DNA of 64,000 nt from Prillingera fragicola. Its lineage: Eukaryota > Basidiomycota > Tremellomycetes > Trichosporonales > Trichosporonaceae. Positions 22,287-33,469 of the stretch are shown here, piece by piece. The stretch lies in NCBI GenBank assembly GCA_002335605.1, contig BEDY01000009.1, forward strand, positions 610,024-674,023, in the 5' to 3' direction. The position numbers were made by a program, and so were the translations under genes. The notes beneath the pieces were generated by a model that made no database searches, was not told the DNA's origin, and was given only the letters and a program-made list of their open reading frames with translations. The number at the start of each line of letters is the position of its first letter. The stretch's first letter is position 1.

Positions 22287-25199
22287 GGCTGCAGTATGCG
22301 TCGAAGAGAGTGGATGATGATGTTGTGGATAAACAAAGGACAAAACATGAACAGTTGGATGATGTTGACATGTACCTTCCTCGTGGGTGGGAAAGACGGA
22401 AGCATTTTTGAGGGTTGACGAAAGAAATCAGGCGCCGTGTTGGTGGTCATTGTAGGTGTCCTTTTCGACTTGTTTTCTGGGTTTATGCATTCACTACTTT
22501 ATGATGGATGGCCCATGGGATCCCGCAAGATGTGTTCATTCGCTGCTGCCATTATACACTACACTGTGCAAAGGTGTAGCTGTACAGAGTCCCCAGTTGC
22601 TGGTACACGGCTCGCTGGCCACGTGTTAGAATAACCAGCTCGTACTGGTGCTAGCACTGCTAGTAGACACGTCGTCTCTGACACTCTCACGCACACTCAC
22701 TGTGAGGGAATGGCCGGCCCTTCATCTGAGGAGCCGGCGGCATGGATGGTCAACCATGGACGACCGCCCTCCAAGGCTCGGTGTCTTTTCACAGCCTACA
22801 TCCAACAGTAGTGCCACCCTGCGGCGTGACCCATCGGCAGTCCACCTGGGTTTACATTGCACGAGCCCTCGGATGATGGCTTCGATCCCACTCTAAGCCT
22901 TGAGGTTAAGCACCGCTACCTGCCGTAGATCGATATTCTTTGGCCACGGCGATGGGATGAACTAACGCTTGGGTATGTATGTTGACTCACATGTTGTAGC
23001 TTCTTCCTTCTTGACAGGACCCACCCATTATGCAGAATCCCACCCATGTCAATCGTGTACTCTGCAAATAGTCCTTCGCCACCACCTTGTGGGCATGATA
23101 CTGTCACAGCCTCAGTCTGATTTGTGCCGCACGTGCTCGTGGAACTGTGCCATCGATGCCGTCTCACGCTTTAGACAAGAAGTCTCGCAAGGCAAAAGCC
23201 TCGTTCCCTCTAAAGCCTACAATGCCGCATGGAGAGCAGAAAACTTGTCGGAGCCTTGGCATCAGAGAGAATAGACATCGTGGTGGTGGGCGGTGGGCAA
23301 ACGTCGATGGTGGGCACTTTGGTCTGTACCTTTTCATCTGATCTCGTCCAGATTTCTAAAGCAACGCTCGTTACGACCACGTCCAGTCCGCCGAACACTG
23401 TCTTTCACGAATGCGCAGACGCAAGGTCACGCACACCCAGAGCTGCGCATGAAAGGGGAAGAAGGGCGCGATACACACTACAAACCTCGCTTAACGTCTC
23501 CCTATGTTGTAGTGTGCTTTCCGACTGCTCGACCGGAGGAATCTCGAGGACCGACTGCCCGCCAACCGAACCGACTGCCTACGTGCCTCCATGCCTCCTG
23601 CACGGGTCCATGTGCGGTGCTTTGGAGCTCTCCCATGGGTGTTCAGCTGTGGTATGCAGAGCCGTGTCATTGTGCAATGCCAGAGCTTTTTATGGACTGT
23701 GGCATGCTGACGGCAATGGTGGAGCAGATGGTGGAATGTTGAGTTGAGTAACAGGTGGGTCGGAGCGACTAACCTCGTGATAGGTACGAGCTATCAGCTG
23801 AGAGCTGTGATCGAGATTCACTGCTGCTGCAACCAAGATCGTGCTGCACCGTGCAAAATAGCTTGCCAGTTGCCCCACTGCCATCCCTCGCCACCACTCT
23901 GCACACGTCTATCGTTGTCTGAACCGAGTCAGCTCGACCCGCATCTGGCCACCCGCACGTAAGACATTCCTCCAAACGACATGAAGTGCACAACAACTAC
24001 CCCGAGGTTACACCGGTCAAGTCGGCGTACCGTCTCGCTTAGAAGGCCCACTCTCTGCACGATCCGCCACTCCCCGCCTTTCTCCGCCGTCGACCCCGGC
24101 TTATCTCCTCCTCCCACACACCCTTCCCTCTGCTCCCCCGCCAGGACCACGCAGCAGCGCGCAGAAGCGTACGCTTTCTTGCCATCTGCGCTGCACGGGA
24201 CACACCACCAAGGCCACGCACCAAAGCACGCAGCGACGGTGCGTTCCTCGCGCACCACCCAATTCGCACTGCCACCGCCATCCTCGCACGATACACACTG
24301 CCAGAAATCGACAGTGTGGGAGTGTTGTGTAGTGTGTTTCTCAAACCTCCCAAACACACACTGCACTCATGTAGAAACCAGCTCGCAATGCATAGCAAAT
24401 GATTCTAAACACCCATGCATCTGATGCAGACGAGTAGCAAACTACCGCAGACGCGGGGAGCCGAACCCAGACGCAGCAACCGTGAGAGAACAAACGAATA
24501 AAACCCGTCGCGCGGCTACCGAAACCCTCCTATGGGCCACCACATGGGGTCTCGTAAGCGTGCCCACGGTCGTCTTCACTGCCAGTTGCCCACGGTCGCA
24601 CTTTGCCGTGCCGCGCATGTAGCCAGCCATGTGTTGCTCACGTTGTCCACATGGTCTTGTCGTCTGTCCTGCGGATTGTCCTGCGGATGCAGGACACAGC
24701 AAAGGCACAGAGATCATGCAGACGCACTTTGTGCTGTTCCCCAGCGCGAGATGCACACTAGCCAGCAGTTCTTGACATCCACCGGTAGTGTGAATCCCAC
24801 TTGTGCCGAGGAGAGCCGTCTTGCTGTATAGGTAGGGGGATGCTGACGCGCAGAGGTGTATGCTTGGACCGGTGTCATGCACGTATCCACGCTCGTGTTT
24901 GTTTGTTCCACTTGTACGGCATGGAGTGTTCGTCTCCTTCCCAAGCCACAGCACATATGCACTCGAGTCGCTGCACTCAGCCAAAGTCTGCCACGCTGCT
25001 CCGTTCGCGCATTGCAATGGTCCATCTGTCGGCTACAATCTAATCGCACAACATCTACTCTATGTATTTTCGTCGCCTCGGGGTGTATACCACCCGGGCG
25101 TCCGCCTCCGCTCCCCAACCTCCCTCCACCGTCGCTCCCATGAGGGCCTGAATAGCAAGCAAGCTCGCGCGCTGCGCTGCGCGCACTCGCTCGCTTCCG
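22287..25199. other. Gene-poor spacer, 2.9 kb
   Basis: Frames of up to 191 codons occur on both strands (for example 24442-25017 on minus and 23229-23747 on plus), but they are Cys-rich, overlap other frames and lack the codon bias of neighbouring genes. I found no convincing splice pairs or domain motifs. A CACGTG lies at 22620-22625, in the likely promoter of the disordered-protein gene. There is a C/T-rich tract near 24060-24150 and a local direct repeat of TGTCCTGCGGAT near 24667-24690. Confidence 0.5.
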
Positions 25200-28100
25200 C
25201 TAGATATTCGGCGACATCCAATCATACTTTGTCCACTTGTCAATCTCGCTAATCTCCCCAGCGACGTTACGCGCCTCGGCCCAGATCCACAGCTTGGCCA
25301 TGGCCCAGACGTTGCCCCTGGGGGTCGCCGAGATTGCCTCGCGGGTACCCATCTGGCGTCCGAGCTGGCGCATGATGGGGAGCGCAGACTTGAAGAGGTC
25401 CATGTCCGGGTCGAGCTGCCTGCCAATGCCCTCGAGCAGCAGGATGGAGATGACCGTGTTGACAAAGTCGCCTTCGAGCTTGACGTGGTGCTGCCTCACT
25501 GCGGTGAGGACGTCGGTGAGAATGTCGGAAATCTTAATCTTGGCGAGAGAAAAGGTCTTGGATTTGACCGACAGCACGAGGTGCTGCATCTTGAGCGCAA
25601 ACGTCTCTTCATCGATCGCCAGGTCCGGGTGGCGACACCGCTCGACCATGAGCTTGCCGGCCTTGTAGCCGTCAAACTCGGCGACGGCCTGGAACAGGTC
25701 CAGAAAGTTGCGCCGGTTGACCTCGTTGAGCGAGGTGACGAGACCGGCGTCAATGAAGATTAGCTGGGGGACGAATCCCGCAGCGCTGAGCTGCTCGAGA
25801 CGCTCGAGCCACAGGTCGGGGGTGTGCGCAAGCGTCTTGAGCTCGTGAACGAGATTGGTCTCTGAGATCGACTCCATAGGAATCGGCGACGGCGGCGGCG
25901 CGTGGACACCCTGCAGCCTGTCGATGAGGGGACCGATAATGTGGTTTGTCGTGGGCTTGACAAAGCGCACCATAATGTTTCCAGGATGCAGGTCGCCGTG
26001 GGTCCAGTTGTCGAGCAGCAGCATCTCGAGGAAAGCGTCCAGACCAATGTTGGCAATCTTCTCGTCGTACGGTCCGCCCCCGTTGGCCAAAAAGTACTTG
26101 AGCGGCAGGGCATCTTCGTATTCTTCAATGAGCACATCCTTGGCCGCAGCAACAGTGCGGTTGGGACCAAGGCGGATAGGACGAGGGAACGTCACAATCT
26201 TGGAACGCTTCCTAAAGTTCTCGATAAAGTGGTCCAGGTTTGAGCCCTCGACACGCAGGTCGAGCTGCTGGTTCATCATGCCGCCAAAGGCCTCGACTTC
26301 CTCGGGAAGCGACAGCCACTCCATGCCGGGTAGGGCGTTGAGAATGTTGGCAAAGATCGACATGATGGCAATGTCGCGGCGGACAGTCTTGCGCACACGC
26401 GGGTGCAGCACCTTGATGGCCACGGTGCTCGCTATGCGCAGGTCAGAGTCGAGCGGGTTCGACGGCGTAGCAACGTCCTCGAGGGTCGTGTCCTTGTCGC
26501 CTCCAGTCAGGATTTCCGGCCGCAATTTGGCAGTGTACACCTGCGCAATGGCGCCGCAACCGATGGGCGTCTCGTCAAACTCTTCGAATATTTCGTCAAA
26601 CGTCAGACCGAATGCCTTTTCAATCACACGCTTGGTGTGTCGGAAAGAGTGTGGCGTGTTGTTCGAGTGCAACTTGGACATTTTGGTGCACAGAGCGGCA
26701 GGGAAGAGGTCTGCGCGCGAAGCTGCCCACTGGCCGAGCTTGATGAACGAGGGTCCAGCGCGCTCCATCTGCTTGACGAGGAAACCGTACCACCACACCG
26801 CACCCCAGTTATCCTCGGGCTCCTCGACGGGCTTTCCGCGCTTGCGCTTGGGCGGCGAGCCGACCATGAGCATGGGGGCGGTGATGATGACGGGGCCGAA
26901 TAGGATGGCAAGGTGGATAAAGCGCAGGAACGTGAGGAAGGGCTCGAGAATATAGTTTTTGAAGAAGTAGACAGGGCCGAAGCGGGGCTCGTTGGCGGAT
27001 CCCACGGGGTAGTCGTCGGCAGCGGTGCGCTCTTGGACAGGAATCAAGTGCTCGCCCATGGGGTGCGGCGAGTCGTTGAGCGTGGGGCGCTTAAAGTAGA
27101 GCAGCAGAGCCATACCAAGACCGGCAAAGATGAGGAGACCACGCCCACCTCCAGCATCGTGGTGACCGTCGCCGTTCGAAGAAACCGTTCCACCATTCAT
27201 GGCCATGTGCCCGCCACTGGGAGGGTTGCCGATACCGCCGAGCGAGCGGTTCAGGCGCTCAACAAAGCGGCCGCTGGCGCCATTTTCCAGCGCCTCTAGG
27301 GATGACGAACGACGCTGAGGCGGTCCCCTAGCCTCGAGATCCTTGATGTCCTGCGCACGTCTCTTGATACCAGCCCAGACGTTCTCGCGCAGCACGTCGC
27401 CGCGGACTCGGTCAAGCTCCTTTTCGAGAGAGTACAAACCGCGGCGAGCAGGCGGGGGAGCCTGCATATTCATCTTGTAGACCATGTTGTTAATTTGCTT
27501 GATATTCTCTTCATGAAACTTGCGCTCCTTGGCTTCGAATGCCTCGTCACGGCCAGGAACGGCGTGCGACGGCGGCATGGGGTGAATGCCGTGGGAAGAG
27601 AGCACGGAGCGGACAACGTGCTTGGTGTAGGTCTCGAGGAGCAGAGAGCGGAAGGCGTTGAGAGACGAGTCGAGCGAGTTTTGCATCTCAATCCATGGGG
27701 GAAGAGCTCCCTGCCGCTTGATAATGCGATTCCTGTCTGTCAGCGTCGGCTACACTCTGCGGTGGCTTACATCTGGAGTTCACCAAGAGCAATGTGCGGG
27801 TTCTTGGACTCGGGATCGTCGACGAGGGCCGCGCCGCGACCCTTGACGTCGGCAAAGAATCCAGCATCCTTTGCACTCTGTATGCGTTCCTCGACGAGAT
27901 TGGCCCACGCTCGCATGCCGCTTCCGCGGCCCTTTGCGCCGCCAAGCACTGAGCTACCGCGCAGCTGGCGGTTGCCCGCAAACTGTTCGTTCTCAGAGCC
28001 AACGTCGGTCATGTCGCCATCCTGCACACCCAAACGGTAGTCGATGGCGCCCTCCCGCGCACGGCCGAGACGGCCTTGGACGCGGTGAGAGCGGCGGGCA

Positions 28101-28750
28101 TCACGGACGCGAGCGAGAGTCTTGCTGTCGGGGTTGTTAGGGAGGCGGAGTTCGAGATCGTTGGCGAGGTCATCGGCACTGGCAGGCTTGTACAAGAAGG
28201 AACCATACTTGATGGACGGGGCGTGAGACTGATCTTGCTTGTCGCCAGTGTAGGTAGCGTGCCATGGACGGTGGAGGTGCGGCGGGACGGATGTACGGTG
28301 AGGAGAGCCTTCAGGGGAGTAGAGATCAATGTGTTCTGGGTCGTTGTTGACGACGGGGTGGCGCGGTTGCATGTCAATGTTCTTCATCCACTTGGCGATG
28401 CGCTCTTCGGCAGCATTGTCCTTGATGCCTTCCCCTGTGCGATGCGGCGGGTGAGCGTCGACGAGCATCCGAAGCACCGAGTCGGCCTGGGACTCGTCGC
28501 CGGTCCAGATGGGTCCCTGGGTCTGGACGAGGTGCTGGCGGTTGGCCATTGCCTTTGCTTCTGCTGCCTCTTCCCTCGCCGCATCTGCAAAGAGCTTTGC
28601 CGAGCCTGTGAGGGTAGGTTGTTGCTGCTGGGCTGGCGTGTCGGCGGCGTCATCCTTCCGAGGTAGCGTAGCTTTGGAGTGAGCTGCCCTGCATCCAGTT
28701 GTGAGCCATTTTGTGGAGGCGAGCAGAACTCGGCTCCTCATTGGCATCAT
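25200..28750 (-). CDS. DUF1992 (DNAJC28-like) - ABC1/UbiB atypical kinase fusion
   Basis: Predicted 1,170-residue mitochondrial protein. The N-terminus (MMPMRSRVLLASTKWL) resembles a presequence. A DUF1992 domain begins near residue 284 (NLVEERIQSAKDAGFF, GRG, NRIIKRQGALPPWIEMQ) and its usual C-terminal helices (RRGLYSLEKELDRVR) follow. A linker, a membrane segment near 525-540 (LLIFAGLGMALLLYF) and a second hydrophobic stretch lead into an ABC1 kinase-like domain: FIKLGQ near 656-661, PIGCGAIAQVY, HGDLHPGNIMV and FIDAGL. The GCGA loop resembles ADCK2/yeast Cqd1 rather than Coq8. Yeast Cqd1 affects coenzyme Q distribution. One 38-nt intron (27770-27733) splits DUF1992; the second exon runs without a stop from DUF1992 through the kinase, so the fusion is seen directly. 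These domains are normally on separate proteins. Confidence 0.85.
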
Positions 28751-29432
28751 GCTGGCTGCGTTGTGGGCGATGTCAGGTAGTAAGAGTAGAAGAATGAACA
28801 AGGAGGAGGAGGAAATGATGCGGGGGGTCGCTAAAAGTGATGCTGCGGGAAAAGGCGGATCGGCGTCATTGTTTCAGATTACGTAAGTGTTATCAAGTGA
28901 CGTCAAATGCCAACAATGTCACCGCAAGGAGGCCTAGACAGGTGCTCGAGGCTTGTAGATGGCTTGTATGCCTGCAAGGTGAAGAGAACGTCTCTAGATG
29001 TACAGAGTGTATGTATGCATGCATGCATTTCTCGCAGGAGGCAGCACCTTCCTAGACAGCAACTGCCACCACACAGCTCTCCACGCGATAAGAGGTCTGG
29101 CCCACCACGCGTCCCTGAACACGTGGCCAGGTGTTGTATTTGATTCCGTTTGATCCCGCAGCGTAAACACTGGGTGTACACGTCATTGCTGGGTATTTTT
29201 TTCCCAAAAATACTTCCGTATCAGTCATAAATTTCTGTGCCACCAGCAGTGCTCCCCCCGTCGGCGGTCGCAGCGTGCCCCGCGCTCGGTGGGATGTTCA
29301 GATTTTACATTCACTCTTCTCCTCTTGGTGGTCGGGAAAGCCAAAGCACACTCATCCAGCAGCGACTCTTCCCACCACAGACAACACTGGTGTATTCTTT
29401 TATCTCCTTCTCCCACAAAAAACACAGCAGAC
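28751..29432. promoter_or_regulatory. Divergent promoter region upstream of IMP dehydrogenase
   Basis: A 682-bp region between divergent genes. It contains CACGTG at 29120-29125 and an AT-rich hairpin at 29193-29213 (GTATTTTT, loop TTCCC, AAAAATAC). CT-rich sequence precedes the IMP dehydrogenase ATG, as is common in highly expressed fungal genes. No coding potential seen. Confidence 0.5.
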
Positions 29433-31328
29433 ATGTCTCCCAACGCTGACTCTGGCAACAACGTCAACGCCCCCGCGCGTCCGTCTGCCCTCCTTGATGC
29501 CAGCAAGGCTCTCGAGCACCTTGCCGAGTACCCCCGTGGCGACGGTCTCTCGCTTGCCGAGCTCATGGACTCGCGCAAGAACGGTGGCCTCACCTACAAC
29601 GACTTTCTCATGCTCCCAGGTCACATTGACTTTCCCGTGAGCTTGGGCATTGGCCGCCGCCGCCGCCGGCAGGCAGAGGTGCTGACAAATCCTTCTTGTA
29701 GGCTTCCGAGGTGTCGCTCCAGACTCGTGTGACGCGCAACATTGTGCTCAACGCCCCCCTCCTCTCGTCGCCCATGGACACTGTCACCGAGGACCGGTTC
29801 GTCTGATTTGTCACCCTTTCAGAATCGCCACTAACGTCGCGTCCAGCATGGCTATTGCCCTTGCCCTCCACGGTGGTCTTGGTATCATCCACCACAACTG
29901 CTCGGCTGAGGAGCAGGCTGCCATGGTCCGCAAGGTCAAGAAGTACGAGAACGGTTTCATCACCGACCCCGTGTGCCTCGGCCCCGATGGTGTTGTCGGC
30001 GAGTGAGTCTATTGATAGCGAGCGCGCCGTGATTCCATTCTGACCCGCAAAGTGTCCTGAAGGTCAAGGCCAGGCTCGGTTTCTGTGGTGTCCCCATCAC
30101 CGGTGAGTAGCTCAGTGTCTGAGCTCACGCGCACAAGGCCCGTGCGCGCGAGTGTCAGGGCACGCGACCGTCACACGACACTGACATGGTACCAGACTCC
30201 GGCAAGATTGGCGGCAAGCTGCTTGGTATCGTCACTGGCCGTGACGTCCAGTTCCGCAAGGAGGACACCCCCCTCCGTGAGGTCATGACCAACGACGTTG
30301 TCACTGGCGATGCCGGCATCTCGCTCGAGCAGGCCAACACTATTATCCGCGACTCGAAGAAGGGCAAGCTCCCTATCGTTGACGCCTCTGGCAACCTTGT
30401 CTCGCTCGTCGCTCGTTCCGACTTGCTCAAGAACCAGAACTACCCCCTGGCCTCCAAGGTGCCCTCGTCCAAGCAGCTCTACTGCGGTGCCGCTATCGGC
30501 ACCCGCCCTGGAGACCGCGACCGCCTCAAGCTCCTCGTCGAGGCTGGTCTTGACGTTGTCGTCCTCGACTCGTCGCAGGGCAACTCGGTCTACCAGATCG
30601 AGTTTATCAAGTGGATCAAGCAAGAGTTCCCCAAGCTCGAGGTCATTGCTGGCAACGTTGTCACCCGTGAGCAGGCCGCCCAGCTTATTGTTGCTGGCGC
30701 CGACGGTCTCCGTATCGGCATGGGCTCTGGCTCGATCTGCATCACCCAGGAGGTCATGGCCGTTGGCCGTCCCCAGGGAACTGCCGTCTACGCTGTCTCC
30801 GAGTTTGCCAGCCGCTTTGGCGTCCCCACCATTGCCGACGGCGGTATCGGCAACATTGGCCACATTGCCAAGGCCATTTCGCTCGGCGCCTCGGCCGTCA
30901 TGATGGGAGGCATGCTCGCGGGCACTACCGAGTCGCCCGGAGAGTACTTTTACCACGAGGGCAAGCGCGTCAAGCTCTACCGCGGCATGGGCTCGATCGA
31001 GGCCATGGAGCACACGGCCAAGCCCGGCGCTGTCGCCACTGCCGCCAACAATGCCGCCACTGCGCGCTACTTTTCCGAGGCCGACACGGTCAAGGTCGCC
31101 CAGGGTGTCTCGGGTGACGTTGCCGACAAGGGCAGTGTCAACAAGTTTGCCCCCTACCTCTACACTGGCCTGCAGCACTCGCTCCAGGACTCTGGTGTCC
31201 GTTCCATTACCGCCCTCCAGGAGGGATGCCGTAACGGCTCGGTCCGCTTTGAGCTCCGTACGGCCTCGGCTCAGCTCGAGGGTGGCGTCCACGGCCTCAA
31301 CTCGTACACCAAGCGCCTCTTTGCTTAA
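29433..31328 (+). CDS. IMD: Inosine-5'-monophosphate dehydrogenase
   Basis: Predicted 545-residue cytosolic enzyme that oxidises IMP to XMP with NAD, the rate-limiting step of guanine nucleotide synthesis and the target of mycophenolic acid. Motifs: [32 protein letters not shown], a CBS-domain pair near residues 120-240 ([20 protein letters not shown]), [20 protein letters not shown] with the catalytic Cys, the flap [10 protein letters not shown] and C-terminal LQHSLQDSG. Four introns are inferred: 29637-29701, 29797-29846 (donor GTTCGT), 30003-30052 and 30103-30195. All fall in the 5' third; the last exon carries two thirds of the protein. Family length is usually 510-545, so the model is complete. 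Confidence 0.96.
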
Positions 31329-31595
31329 GCGAGCTGTTGCAAGCGGCTGGAGTTTGATGACGGTGTGAAATCGCACAGGGAGAAAGGAGGATTCGTCTGG
31401 TGATACAAGCCACGACGCGATAGACACGGTAGAGCCCTGCGGTGGACGTACTGTTCCGCCCGGGCTGGCATTGATGTACTATATGCATGATTGGTACAAC
31501 TCGAGTGCTGCGCACGTCGTGGTAGTGGCTGGTGTGTGAATGCTAACAGAACAAAACATGCGAGGAGACCACCAAAGAAACGAGAGAGCTAGCGA
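31329..31595. other. Short convergent spacer
   Basis: The 3' ends of IMP dehydrogenase and cyclin C face each other across 267 bp. Presumably 3' UTRs and polyadenylation signals; nothing else seen. Confidence 0.6.
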
Positions 31596-33040
31596 CTACC
31601 GCTTTGTCGGCGCCTTAGTCCCCTGCCAAGGCCTCGCGTCCTCTGGATGCCCGACGTCGACCATGTGCTCCTCGATCATCTTCCTGACGAGCGCCTCTGC
31701 GTCCTCTGGCCCAAACTTTGGTCCCTTTTTCTCCTCACCACCGGCAGCCCCGCCAGCTGCCGCCCTCGCCGCGGCCGAGACTGCGCTGCTCGAGCCCCCG
31801 CGCTGCGGGGAGGGCTCAAACGCCTCCCACACGGGATACAGCGCGATGATATCCTGCACGCAAGCAAAGAGGGCCGGTAGAGAGACTTGGAAGGAGGCGA
31901 GAAACTCTGCCGCGCCCGCTGGAGGGGGTGCGAGGCGGAGTGCGGCGTTTGTTTCGAGCGTCGTGGCGTGGTTGTTGATCTGCGAGCTGGAGCGGGTGCG
32001 CGCCGCCGTGCCGCTCATGGTTGTGAGCGTAAAGGCGAGGTAGAGGGCGGCCAGGGCGATAATGTACGGTGGATACAGGAGGGGCACGTCGGTGCGGAAA
32101 GTGTCGTTTATTGTAAACCTGCGGTTGTCAGTCGACCCGTCAAAGTCATGCAGCGAGCACTGTTGGTATATTACTCGGCGAGCAGTTGAGAAACTCGGGG
32201 GCGACTCGCTGCAATCCTTGGCGCCCACTTACCATGCAATCTGCAGCGTCCCCTCGTCAATCTCCATTAGCCCCTCACAGCTTCCTCGTCCCATGAGCCG
32301 GCGTATCCTCTCCCCCTCACTCTCGCCTCCTCCATCCTCGGGAAAGACTGCCGCCCCCTTGCCTCCAGGCGGGACGCCGCGTCGTTTCTGCTCCACAGCC
32401 TCGGCCTTTGTCAGCTCGGTGTCCTCTTCCACGCGAGATTTCGGGAACCGGCCCGCGTCGCTTGGCTCGCGGCCGGTAATGTTGAGCAGGGCGCGGTACG
32501 GGTGGAAGACGATGAGGTGGAAGGAAATGTCCTCGAGGAGGTAGCTGGCGTCAGTCGCGTCAGAGGGACAACGGGACCTCACAATTCCATCTCCCCGAGC
32601 TTGTGAGGTTCTGCAGGAAACATCTTAATGTTGTGTTCTGGGCGTCAGCACAACGTTGCCATGCCGCCGCCTTGCACGCTGCCGGACTCACCAGCAAAGA
32701 CGACCTTTGCCTCGGCGACGACACTCTTGATGTGCACCGGCGTCTCCTCGACCTTGGCAGCGACAAACACACATGCCGCAAGCACGAGATACGGGTTGGT
32801 CTCGCAGATGCTGTTCTTGGTGTAGAACCGGCGAAAGTAGACGGTCGCAGTAGCGATAGGTACCTGCCTCAGCAACAGTCGCTTGCCGAGCTTCTGTATC
32901 AACGAGGCAAAGAAAATGTTCAGGCAGAACAGCTGCTGCGGCGTCGCATATTTCAGATCCACCTCGCGGGCTGCTGCGAGCTCTGAGCGCGTGAGGAGCC
33001 AGAAATTCGAGTGGGTCGAGGTGAAGAAGTTGGACGACAT
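31596..33040 (-). CDS. SSN8: Cyclin C (Mediator kinase module; Ssn8/Srb11)
   Basis: Predicted 412-residue cyclin partner of Cdk8 in the Mediator kinase module, a regulator of RNA polymerase II transcription. It starts MSSNFFTSTHSNFWLLTR, which resembles the cyclin C N-terminus. The first cyclin box includes QVPIATATVYFRRFYTKNS and LVLAACVFVAAKVEETP; then KLGEMEFYLLEDISFHLIVFHPYR, reconstructed across two junctions, and a second box with AWFTINDTFRTDVPLLYPPY. Three introns: 32691-32638, 32582-32545 (38 nt) and 32232-32119 (114 nt). An insert of about 50 acidic/Gly residues follows the HPYR helix, and a disordered Ala/Gly tail lengthens it beyond the usual 280-325 residues. Confidence 0.93.
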
Positions 33041-33469
33041 TGCGAGTTGGTCGGCGGGCCGAGGTCGGTAGCTGACGCCGCCGAGTGGCCCACGGTTGTG
33101 GATTGCTTTTTTGCTCCTCGCCTGTGGCCTGTGGCCAGCTTGCTGTGCGCGCTGCGTGCGTGGACGAGGGAAAGAGTCGTGAGATGTCTGGTGTTGCTGG
33201 ACGCTGCTGCTGCTGCTGCTGCTGCTGCGTACCGGTCATGTCGGTCGGTGGTACAGAGATGCAAGTCACGTGATTTGCCACGAGAACTTGGGACACGCGC
33301 TCGCGTCGAGGTTGACCTTTGTTCGACAGCGTTCCAACATCTTGTCCATTGTCTCTTGCGTCGTCTACAGCAGCTCTACGCTCAGCAAAACAAGAACAGT
33401 CGCACTCTCACACCACACTGCGCTACACACGTTCACCCCCGTTTTAAAACAACCAGCGTTGAACCAAAG
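33041..33469. promoter_or_regulatory. Divergent promoter cyclin C / CCT2 with GCT repeat
   Basis: A 429-bp divergent promoter. It holds a GCT trinucleotide run at 33203-33228 (about 8.5 units) and GTCACGTGA at 33265-33273. No clear heat-shock element was recognised upstream of CCT2. Confidence 0.55.

Noticed and set aside
24430..24500. A possible tRNA T-arm (GGGTTCGGCTCC on minus)
   Set aside because: No matching D-arm, anticodon stem or acceptor stem within the proper distance.
24442..25017. A 191-codon minus-strand frame in the gene-poor spacer
   Set aside because: Cys-rich random-looking composition, no codon bias and no motif; compatible with chance in GC-rich DNA.
30171..31427. A 418-codon open frame antisense to IMP dehydrogenase
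   Set aside because: Long antisense frames are expected opposite strongly biased genes; no family resemblance.
33203..33228. GCT trinucleotide run considered as a polyglutamine or polyserine coding repeat
   Set aside because: It lies between the start codons of two divergent genes, so it is a promoter microsatellite and not coding.
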